DNA of 5,101 nucleotides from Bordetella parapertussis (GTDB lineage Bacteria; Pseudomonadota; Gammaproteobacteria; Burkholderiales; Burkholderiaceae_C). Of the stretch, positions 1 to 5,101 are shown piece after piece. The notes beneath the pieces are model-generated. The model saw only the letters and a program-made list of their open reading frames with translations. It ran no database searches and was not told the DNA's origin. Where the stretch lies: NCBI GenBank assembly GCA_945907335.1, contig CAMDSU010000139.1, forward strand, positions 1 through 5,101, in the 5' to 3' direction. Every line of letters starts with the position of its first letter. Position 1 is the stretch's first letter. The position numbers and the translations under genes are program-made.

Positions 1-71
1 GGCTGTGTGCGGGTGCTGTGTCCGGCAACTGCTGCGCCGTTGATGTGATGGCCGATGTGGGTGGTGCTCAT
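1..71 (-). CDS. N-terminus of probable CoA-acylating methylmalonate-semialdehyde-type aldehyde dehydrogenase (partial, runs off left edge)
   Basis: Reading leftward from the ATG at 71-69 gives 23 codons open to the window edge: MSTTHIGHHINGAAVAGHST, then RTQ. The pattern I-x-H-x-I-N-G-x-x-V-x-G-x-S-x-R-x-Q resembles the extreme N-terminus of acylating methylmalonate-semialdehyde dehydrogenases (MmsA family), where 'PVFNPATGE' usually follows. Such enzymes oxidise methylmalonate or malonate semialdehyde to propionyl- or acetyl-CoA in valine, inositol or beta-alanine catabolism in the cytoplasm. Catalytic residues lie outside the window, so the family call rests on 23 residues, and another aldehyde dehydrogenase is possible. 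A weak GAG stands about 10 bases before the ATG, and a good -10 (GATAAT) lies about 27 bases upstream. The gene points the same way as the MaoC/SDR pair but is separated from it by 270 bases and probably has its own promoter. Confidence 0.55.
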   Translation of the reverse strand, partial: MSTTHIGHHINGAAVAGHSTRTQ

Positions 72-97
72 GGCGTTGTCTCGTTCTTTAAACGGCC

Positions 98-126
98 ATT
101 ATCTGTGCAGAGTAATTGAGTAATTG
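98..126 (-). promoter_or_regulatory. candidate sigma-70 promoter of the leftward aldehyde dehydrogenase gene
   Basis: On the minus strand GATAAT (98-103) matches the -10 consensus at 5 of 6 bases. A 17-base spacer separates it from CAATTA (121-126), a poor -35. Transcription would start near position 91, leaving a leader of about 20 bases before the ATG at 71. The weak -35 lies inside the TAATTGG arm of an inverted repeat, which would suit an activated or repressed promoter. This is inferred from sequence only. Confidence 0.4.
111..126. repeat. perfect tandem duplication of an 8-mer (AGTAATTG x2)
   Basis: AGTAATTG occurs at 111-118 and again at 119-126 with no spacer. The second copy overlaps the left arm of the inverted repeat at 121-143. 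It fills the -35/-10 spacer of the candidate promoter. It may be a simple slippage duplication or a tandem half-site for a regulator. Confidence 0.8.
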
Positions 127-143
127 GGGTCAGGTTCCAATTA
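121..143. repeat. inverted repeat TAATTGG-N9-CCAATTA
   Basis: TAATTGG at 121-127 is the exact reverse complement of CCAATTA at 137-143, with a 9-base centre (GGTCAGGTT). It sits over the candidate -35 of the leftward dehydrogenase gene, so it could be an operator. The words GGGGTCAGG and AATTAATT also recall the short 'TTGGGGTCAGAGT' style repeats scattered near REP-associated (RAYT/Y1) transposases in many proteobacteria. No transposase is present here. The dyad is seen directly; both interpretations are inference. Confidence 0.65.
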
Positions 144-169
144 ATTCACTGAAGGTCGAACAGGCGGGG

Positions 170-205
170 GCGTTTTTTTCGAGCGAAAGCGGAGAAAAAA
201 AGCGC
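170..205. other. A/T-stem hairpin with inner C(GAAA)G tetraloop
   Basis: C180 and seven Ts (173-179) pair with G194 and seven As (195-201). After a bulged G202, GCG (170-172) pairs with CGC (203-205). Inside, G183-C184 and G189-C190 close a GAAA tetraloop (185-188). The T run is 5' and the A run 3' on the plus strand, the reverse of a normal intrinsic terminator for rightward transcription. On the minus strand, downstream of the MaoC gene, a T7 run again opens the stem instead of following it. A role as terminator is therefore doubtful; a structured RNA end or a DNA cruciform is possible. Confidence 0.5.
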
Positions 206-207
206 AC

Positions 208-339
208 CGGACGGGTCGGCCTAAGCGTGACTTCATGCAGCAGAAATGCCAACCCCTAACGGACGGATCGGCCTAAGCGTGCCTTTACCTGTCGACAGCA
301 GAAATGCCAGCCCCTAACGGATGGGTCGGCCTAAGCGTG
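208..339. repeat. three-copy intergenic direct repeat (22-bp core, 52/58-bp period) abutting the MaoC stop codon
   Basis: A 22-base core beginning CGGAYGGR and ending TCGGCCTAAGCGTG occurs at 208-229, 260-281 and 318-339. Only two core positions vary among the three copies. Copies 2 and 3 also share the preceding sequence: the blocks 238-281 and 296-339 align over 44 bases with three mismatches. That shared part contains GCAGAAATGC, able to form a small GCA(GAAA)TGC hairpin, then CCARCCCCTAA. Linkers between cores are 30 and 36 bases, differing in a short variable segment (230-237 versus 282-295). The array stops 2 bases before the MaoC stop codon (342-344). It has no coding sense that I recognise. 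Confidence 0.85.
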
Positions 340-341
340 TC

Positions 342-794
342 CTAACCGCGTCGCCGAAACATTCCCCAGCCCTCCATGTGCAACACCTGGTCGCCATGTT
401 GGTTGAACATCGCCCAGACATTGCGCACCAGTCCCACATCAGGCCGTTTGCTCATTGGCCGCACATCGGTCGTGGTCGATTGCAGACGCAGCGTGTCGCC
501 GGGGAATACGGGCTTCATCCATTTGATGTTTTCCAAACCCGGCGCACCCATGCTGGAAGTACCGTTCAAAAAATTGAGCACCATCAACCGCATAGCCAGC
601 GAACACGTATGCCAGCCACTGGCACACAAAGCACCAAACACCGAGGCTTTGGCGGCCTCATCATCCAGATGAAACGGTTGCGGGTCAAACTGGGTTGCAA
701 ACGCAATGATTTCTTCGCGCGTCGGTGTCACGCTGCCGAGTTCACGCACCTGACCGGGTTGCATGTCCTCCCAGTACAGTTTGTCCGCCGTCAT
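342..794 (-). CDS. MaoC-family (hot-dog fold) enoyl-CoA hydratase/dehydratase
   Basis: This 150-residue protein is the usual length of a single-domain MaoC/R-specific hydratase. Such enzymes add water to trans-2-enoyl-CoA (or remove it from 3-hydroxyacyl-CoA) in the cytoplasm. The hydratase signature is FDPQPFHLDDEAA at residues 36-48, in which Asp37 and His42 have the Asp-x4-His spacing of the catalytic pair in PhaJ-type enzymes. GALCASGWHT (54-63) and KPVFPGDTL (94-102) are the other conserved stretches. The ATG (794-792) overlaps the stop of the upstream short-chain dehydrogenase as ATGA, implying translational coupling; only a weak GGTGG precedes it. Pairing with an SDR suggests hydration then oxidation of an acyl-CoA, but the substrate is unknown. 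Some MaoC-like proteins act on branched or dicarboxylic acyl-CoAs. The TAG stop is 2 bases from the repeat array. Confidence 0.93.
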   Translation of the reverse strand: MTADKLYWEDMQPGQVRELGSVTPTREEIIAFATQFDPQPFHLDDEAAKASVFGALCASGWHTCSLAMRLMVLNFLNGTSSMGAPGLENIKWMKPVFPGDTLRLQSTTTDVRPMSKRPDVGLVRNVWAMFNQHGDQVLHMEGWGMFRRRG

Positions 795-1555
795 GCGCGG
801 CCACCGCTCACGCTGATGTTGCTGGCAGTCACATAGGACGCCGCATCGCTCAACAACCAGACCACCGCTTGCGCCACTTCCTCGGCCGTGCCCGGGCGTT
901 GCATCGGTACTTGGTTGGCCAGTTGGTGCGCCCGGTCCGGTTGGCCGCCGCTGGCATGGATATCGGTCAATATCAAACCGGGTCGCACGCCGTTCACGCG
1001 TATGCCTTCGGTGGCCACTTCTTTGGCCAAACCCATGGTGAACGTGTCAATCGCGCCTTTGCTGGCCGCGTAATCCACATACTGGTTGGGCGCACCCAGC
1101 ACCGCGGCCGCGCTGCTAAGGTTGACGATGCTGCCACCCGCGCCGCCATGGCGCGTGCTCATGCGCTTGACCGCTTGCGCGGCACACGCAAAACTGCCGA
1201 GCACGTTGATGCGCATCATGCGTTCCAAGCGAGCCCAAGACATGTCTTCCACGCGGCAGGCCACATCCACCACACCGGCGTTGTTGACCAAGCCTGTGAT
1301 GCGGCCCATGGCCTGATCAACTTCGTTGAACAAACGCAAGATGTCGGTTTCAACACCGACATCCGCCTGAAACGCCTGTGCTTTGCCGCCCATGGTTTTG
1401 ATTTGCGCGACCACGTCGTTGGCGGCGGCTGCGTCTCGCGTGTAATTGACGGCGACGGCCCAGCCTTGCTGAGCGGCGAGCAAAGCGCAGGCCGCGCCAA
1501 TACCGCGACTGCCACCGGTGATTAAGACGAGGGGGGATGGGGATGATTGGCTCAC
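791..1555 (-). CDS. short-chain dehydrogenase/reductase (classical SDR, probably NADP-dependent)
   Basis: This is a 254-residue cytoplasmic Rossmann-fold oxidoreductase of normal length for classical SDRs. It shows the cofactor motif TGGSRGIG (13-20), NNAG (91-94), the structural Asn117, catalytic Ser148 in NLSS, and YAASK with Tyr162 and Lys166. The second strand ends VNYTRD (36-41), with no acidic residue at the key position and with Arg17 in the glycine motif, which favours NADP(H) over NAD(H). The C-terminus SVSGGRA is typical. It resembles SDRs annotated as glucose-1-dehydrogenase-like or 3-oxoacyl-ACP reductase-like, so the name does not fix the substrate. The start is GTG at 1555-1553, preceded by a clear CGGAG five bases upstream. 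The stop TGA overlaps the next ATG. It is the first gene of a leftward pair with the MaoC hydratase, so it could oxidise the 3-hydroxyacyl product. Confidence 0.95.
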   Translation of the reverse strand: MSQSSPSPLVLITGGSRGIGAACALLAAQQGWAVAVNYTRDAAAANDVVAQIKTMGGKAQAFQADVGVETDILRLFNEVDQAMGRITGLVNNAGVVDVACRVEDMSWARLERMMRINVLGSFACAAQAVKRMSTRHGGAGGSIVNLSSAAAVLGAPNQYVDYAASKGAIDTFTMGLAKEVATEGIRVNGVRPGLILTDIHASGGQPDRAHQLANQVPMQRPGTAEEVAQAVVWLLSDAASYVTASNISVSGGRA

Positions 1556-1657
1556 AAGCGCTCCGAAGGTTTGCAGGGTGGCTGAAATAGTAGGATGGCA
1601 ACCTGTTGCAGATGACCATGTTTACCGCAAAAAGATAACACGATTGAGAAAGCAGTG
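1556..1657. promoter_or_regulatory. divergent control region with GCAAC-CT-GTTGC dyad
   Basis: This 102-base stretch separates the leftward SDR/MaoC pair from the rightward isomerase/hydrolase pair and must hold both promoters. A perfect dyad, GCAAC (1598-1602) and GTTGC (1605-1609) around CT, lies at its middle. On the minus strand TACTAT (1587-1592) is a candidate -10 with a poor -35 (TCATCT, 1610-1615) at 17 bases, so the dyad falls in its spacer. I found no good rightward promoter; TTGCAG at 1606-1611 is the best -35-like word, without a proper -10. The dyad is seen; its operator role is inferred. No regulator gene is in the window. Confidence 0.4.
1561..1565 (-). promoter_or_regulatory. 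ribosome binding site CGGAG supporting the GTG start of the SDR gene
   Basis: On the minus strand CGGAG lies 5 bases before GTG (1555-1553). No in-frame ATG is better placed, and starting here leaves the normal short lead of 11 residues before TGGSRGIG. Confidence 0.7.
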
Positions 1658-2260
1658 ATGACCCACACCATAGATTATTTTCTGGTCCCGCAAAGCCCTT
1701 GGACTTATTTTGGCCATGCGCGATTCACCGCAATGGCCGCTGCAGCCGGTGCCACGGTGCGCATCAAACCCATGGATTTGGGAAAAATATTTCCACTCAC
1801 CGTTGGCTTGCCCGTAGGCCAGCGTTCTGCGCAACGACAAGCGTATCGGTTGGTTGAGTTACGCCGGTTTGCCGAGCACTTGCAGTTGCCTTTGAACATT
1901 CATCCGACATTTTTTCCTGTCGCGGGAGATGACGCGGCCCGCTTGCTGATTGCCGTGGACCAGCAAGACGGGGCCGATGCCGCCATGCGTTTGTGTGGCG
2001 CAGTGTTGAGCGCGGTGTGGGCGCAAGAGAGAAATATTGCCGACCAAGCCGTGCTGGCTGAGTTGTTGCACGAACAACATTTGGATGCGGCGCGCTTAGC
2101 CCAGGCCGCCACAGCGCCAGTGCAATCTGCGTATGAAAACTACACCAACCAAGCGTTAGAGGCTGGCGTGTTTGGCGCTCCCGCATATGTGCTCAGTGGG
2201 GAGCTGTTTTGGGGCCAAGACCGGTTGGAGTTTTTACAACGACGTTTGCAATCCGCTTGA
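1658..2260 (+). CDS. 2-hydroxychromene-2-carboxylate isomerase family protein (DsbA-like/kappa-GST fold)
   Basis: This is a 200-residue protein when started at ATG 1658; the GTG at 1655 immediately upstream is an in-frame alternative. The ATG is preferred because GAG (1646-1648) then lies 9 bases upstream. The N-terminus YFLVPQSPWTYFGHARF (7-23) matches the thioredoxin-fold segment in which a Ser (here Ser13, in S-P-W-T-Y) replaces the DsbA cysteine and binds glutathione in NahD. The C-terminal segment GVFGAPAYV plus GELFWGQDRLEF (170-192) is the family hallmark. NahD isomerises 2-hydroxychromene-2-carboxylate to the trans-o-hydroxybenzylidenepyruvate in naphthalene degradation. Paralogs outside naphthalene clusters are common and their substrates are mostly unknown. 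The protein is probably cytoplasmic and glutathione-dependent. It is the first gene of an operon; the dienelactone hydrolase starts 20 bases after its stop. Confidence 0.92.
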   Translation: MTHTIDYFLVPQSPWTYFGHARFTAMAAAAGATVRIKPMDLGKIFPLTVGLPVGQRSAQRQAYRLVELRRFAEHLQLPLNIHPTFFPVAGDDAARLLIAVDQQDGADAAMRLCGAVLSAVWAQERNIADQAVLAELLHEQHLDAARLAQAATAPVQSAYENYTNQALEAGVFGAPAYVLSGELFWGQDRLEFLQRRLQSA

Positions 2261-2270
2261 CGCAAAACAC

Positions 2271-2276
2271 AGGGGG
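2271..2276 (+). promoter_or_regulatory. ribosome binding site AGGGGG deciding the dienelactone hydrolase start
   Basis: AGGGGG lies 4 bases before ATG 2281. The frame is open upstream to 2209, but those 24 codons lie within the isomerase gene and have no ribosome site. The second ATG (2290) would be 13 bases from this site, so 2281 is chosen. Confidence 0.75.
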
Positions 2277-2280
2277 TCAA

Positions 2281-2973
2281 ATGGGACACATGATTGAACT
2301 GCGCGCTGCTGACGGTGTGGTCAGCGAAGCCTATGTGGCGCAACCCAAACGAGAGCCGCGTGCCGCCATTGTGGTGTTGCAGGAAATTTTTGGCGTGAAT
2401 GCGCATATTCGCTCGGTGGCTGATGGGTTTGCGCTGGCGGGTTTTTTGGTCATTGCCCCCGCCACGTTTTCTCGTGTCCAAAAACAGGTGAGTCTGGGCT
2501 ATAGCGAGCAAGATGTTGCCATCGGCCGTGCGCTCAAAACACAGGTCGAGGCATTGCCGGCGCCTGGGGTCATGGCGGACGTTCAGGCAGCCATCACACA
2601 AGCCTCAGTATCAAGCAGCGGCAAAGTAGGTGTGGTGGGGTATTGTTGGGGAGGCCTGTTGAGTTGGCGGGCTGCCACACGCTTGTCTGGCATCCAAGCG
2701 GCGGTCACTTATTACGGTGGCGGCATGACCCTGCCGCCTGAACGTGATGCCACACCTTTGTGCCCGGTGCTGGCGCATTTTGGCAACCGAGATGCACTCA
2801 TACCCATGGATACCGTTGAAGCATTTCGCGCGGCGCAGCCTCAGGTACAAGTGCAGGTGTATGACGCCGACCATGGTTTCAATTGCGACCACCGTGGCAG
2901 CTATGACGAGCCCGCCTGCGAATTGGCCCTAGAGCAGACGTTGGGTTTTTTCATTGACCAATTTGGCCTGTGA
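2281..2973 (+). CDS. dienelactone hydrolase (carboxymethylenebutenolidase) family protein
   Basis: This 230-residue alpha/beta hydrolase is close to the roughly 236 residues of ClcD-type enzymes. The full catalytic set is visible: Glu35 in LQEIFGVN (33-40), nucleophile Cys122 in GYCWGG (120-125), Asp171 in FGNRDALIP (167-175) and His198 in ADHGF (196-200). These align with Glu36, Cys123, Asp171 and His202 of the studied dienelactone hydrolases. The family opens the lactone ring of 4-carboxymethylene-but-2-en-4-olide to maleylacetate in the modified ortho-cleavage pathway. No chlorocatechol dioxygenase, cycloisomerase or maleylacetate reductase is nearby, so the true substrate may differ; many paralogs hydrolyse other esters or lactones. 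It has no signal peptide, so it is cytoplasmic. It forms an operon with the isomerase-family gene and converges on hemB, with only 15 bases between the stops. Confidence 0.93.
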   Translation: MGHMIELRAADGVVSEAYVAQPKREPRAAIVVLQEIFGVNAHIRSVADGFALAGFLVIAPATFSRVQKQVSLGYSEQDVAIGRALKTQVEALPAPGVMADVQAAITQASVSSSGKVGVVGYCWGGLLSWRAATRLSGIQAAVTYYGGGMTLPPERDATPLCPVLAHFGNRDALIPMDTVEAFRAAQPQVQVQVYDADHGFNCDHRGSYDEPACELALEQTLGFFIDQFGL

Positions 2974-2988
2974 ATGCGATAACCCTCT

Positions 2989-4104
<1,116 letters not shown>

Positions 4105-4533
4105 ATGCTCTGGGTCAAAGCTTTTCATATTGTGTTTGTGGCAAGTTGGTTCGCCGGTTTGTTTTATTTGCCGCGAATCTTTGTCAATCTGGCCATGGTG
4201 CCGCCCGAATCTGTGGCCGAGCGCGAGCGTCTGCTGTTGATGTCGCGCAAATTGCTGCGTTTTATGACCCTGTTGATGTGGCCTGCACTGGCCTTGGGTC
4301 TGGTGCTGTGGCTGGGATATGGCATCGGTGGCATGCCGCCCACCCAGTGGATGCTGTGGAAATTGTTGGCCGTGGTGTTGGCGGTTGGTTACCACTATTT
4401 GTGTGCTCGCCATTTGCGTTATTTTGAATCCGGTGCGGCATCACATTCGCATATTTGGTATCGATGGTTCAACGAAGCGCCGGTGCTGCTGTTGGTAGCC
4501 GCGGTTGTTTTGGTGGTGGTCAAGCCGTTCTAA
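4105..4533 (+). CDS. hemJ: HemJ-like protoporphyrinogen IX oxidase (CopD/UPF0093 family membrane protein)
   Basis: This 142-residue inner-membrane protein has four predicted transmembrane segments (about 4-26, 53-73, 83-101 and 123-139). Its start, LWVKAFHIVFVASWFAGLFY with LPR next (2-24), its middle WKLLAVVLAVGYHYLCARHL (85-104) and its end, YRWFNEAPVLLLV then VVVKPF, closely follow the HemJ pattern. That pattern includes His8, Arg24, Lys86 and His97, residues of the kind conserved in the family. HemJ oxidises protoporphyrinogen IX to protoporphyrin IX, the penultimate step of heme synthesis, passing electrons to the respiratory chain. Databases often label such proteins only 'CopD family'. 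Its position beside hemB supports the heme role. ATG 4105 is the first start after an in-frame TAA, but no Shine-Dalgarno precedes it. A VanZ-like gene follows 9 bases after its stop. Confidence 0.88.
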   Translation: MLWVKAFHIVFVASWFAGLFYLPRIFVNLAMVPPESVAERERLLLMSRKLLRFMTLLMWPALALGLVLWLGYGIGGMPPTQWMLWKLLAVVLAVGYHYLCARHLRYFESGAASHSHIWYRWFNEAPVLLLVAAVVLVVVKPF

Positions 4534-4542
4534 CCACTTTGT

Positions 4543-5101
4543 ATGCCCATGACTGCCAAACGCCGCACCACTGCTTGGGCCCTGTCATGGTTGTGTGTGC
4601 TGGTCATTGTGTATGCCAGTCTTTATCCCTTTGAAAATTGGCGAAACCAGGACTTAGCCCCTTGGTTTTTTGTCGGCGCGCCATGGTCTGCTTACAACAC
4701 ATGGTTTGATATTTTCAGCAATCTCCTTGGCTATTTGCCGATCGGATTTTGGTGGTGCTTGGCAGCCATGCGGTCTCAATGGCCGCGCTCGCGTTCTTTT
4801 TGGTTTGCTGGGTTATCTGCTTGCATGTTGTCTTTTGGCATGGAGTGTGTGCAAAGTTATTTGCCGACCCGCGTGCCGTCGCAACTCGACTGGCTACTCA
4901 ATACGCTGGGCGCTTTGCTGGGCGCGGGCTTGGCCTTGGTGCTTGAAAAGCGCGGTTGGCTCTACCACTGGTCGCAATTTCGCCAGCAGTGGTTGACAAC
5001 AGATGCCAGTGGCAGTTTGGTGTTGTTGGTGTTGTGGCCCTTGGCGCTGCTATACCCAGTGACCATGCCCTTTGGTTTGGGCCATGTGTCAGCGCGCCTG
5101 G
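4543..5101 (+). CDS. VanZ-family membrane protein (partial, open at right edge)
   Basis: The frame from ATG 4543 stays open for 186 codons to the window end, so only the N-terminal part is seen. After a short basic start (MPMTAKRR) there is a membrane segment (about 11-28). Next comes WFDIFSNLLGYLPIGFW (54-70), a further hydrophobic helix (86-100), then the VanZ signature E101-C-V-Q104-S-Y-L-P-T-R110-V-P-S-Q-L-D116 with N120 and GALLGAG (123-129). Another hydrophobic stretch begins near 157. VanZ of enterococci gives low-level teicoplanin resistance, but most gram-negative members have no known role; this one may belong to a longer multi-helix type. The internal ATG at 4549 is an alternative start, and neither has a clear ribosome site. 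It starts 9 bases after hemJ and is probably cotranscribed with it. Confidence 0.88.
   Translation, partial: MPMTAKRRTTAWALSWLCVLVIVYASLYPFENWRNQDLAPWFFVGAPWSAYNTWFDIFSNLLGYLPIGFWWCLAAMRSQWPRSRSFWFAGLSACMLSFGMECVQSYLPTRVPSQLDWLLNTLGALLGAGLALVLEKRGWLYHWSQFRQQWLTTDASGSLVLLVLWPLALLYPVTMPFGLGHVSARL

Noticed and set aside
170..205. Intrinsic terminator of the MaoC operon
   Set aside because: The T run is on the 5' arm in both directions and no GC-rich stem directly precedes a T run. A weak CCGA/TCGG pairing with a bulge (about 208-219) before the minus-strand T7 is too poor to call.
208..339. CRISPR array
   Set aside because: There are only three units, the linkers are themselves conserved between copies rather than unique spacers, their lengths are unequal, and no cas gene is present.
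321..836. A 171-codon rightward open frame over the repeats and MaoC gene
   Set aside because: It is antisense to the MaoC gene, begins inside the direct repeat and has no ribosome site or recognisable domain.
725..1525. A 266-codon rightward open frame
   Set aside because: It lies antisense to the SDR and the start of the MaoC gene, both of which have full catalytic motifs. The translation is rich in His, Arg and Ala, without a recognisable motif, as expected of a GC-rich complementary strand.
2209..2280. Upstream extension of the dienelactone hydrolase
   Set aside because: It overlaps the 3' end of the isomerase gene and has no ribosome site. The AGGGGG before 2281 and the family N-terminus favour the later start.
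4670..4996. A 108-codon rightward open frame
   Set aside because: It is out of frame with the VanZ-like coding sequence that starts at 4543, stays open to the window edge and carries the family signature.

Overview
The window looks like a chromosomal segment of a betaproteobacterium, probably order Burkholderiales and perhaps a freshwater Comamonadaceae. This rests on remembered protein similarity (HemB of the Asp/Ala magnesium type, a HemJ/CopD-like membrane protein beside hemB, a VanZ-like protein), moderately high GC and ordinary codon use. No phylogenetic test was possible. There is no tRNA, rRNA, insertion sequence, CRISPR or phage gene.

Left part (1-1555, all genes leftward): the first 23 codons of a probable acylating (methylmalonate-semialdehyde type) aldehyde dehydrogenase run off the left edge. 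A 270-base intergenic region (72-341) then carries the most unusual DNA of the window: an 8-bp tandem duplication, a TAATTGG/CCAATTA inverted repeat over a candidate promoter, an A/T-rich hairpin with a GAAA tetraloop, and a three-copy direct repeat that ends 2 bases from the next stop codon. Next comes a translationally coupled pair, an NADP-type short-chain dehydrogenase followed by a MaoC-like enoyl-CoA hydratase (ATGA overlap).

Middle (1556-2973): a roughly 100-base divergent control region with a GCAAC-CT-GTTGC dyad separates that pair from a rightward two-gene operon, a 2-hydroxychromene-2-carboxylate isomerase-family protein and a dienelactone hydrolase with its full catalytic set. The five left-hand genes look like accessory carbon catabolism (ring-cleavage products, then acyl-CoA, then aldehyde). 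The actual substrate cannot be read from the sequence.

Right part (2974-5101): hemB (porphobilinogen synthase, leftward) ends 15 bases from the end of the dienelactone hydrolase, with no terminator visible. It is divergent from hemJ-like protoporphyrinogen oxidase (rightward), so an early and a late heme-synthesis enzyme share one 111-base control region containing two perfect small hairpins. Nine bases after hemJ an open-ended VanZ-family membrane protein begins and continues past the right edge.

I found no convincing new multi-gene system. The features most worth a second look are the repeat cluster at 111-339, the divergent catabolic locus, and the heme divergon whose two genes both lack a Shine-Dalgarno sequence.
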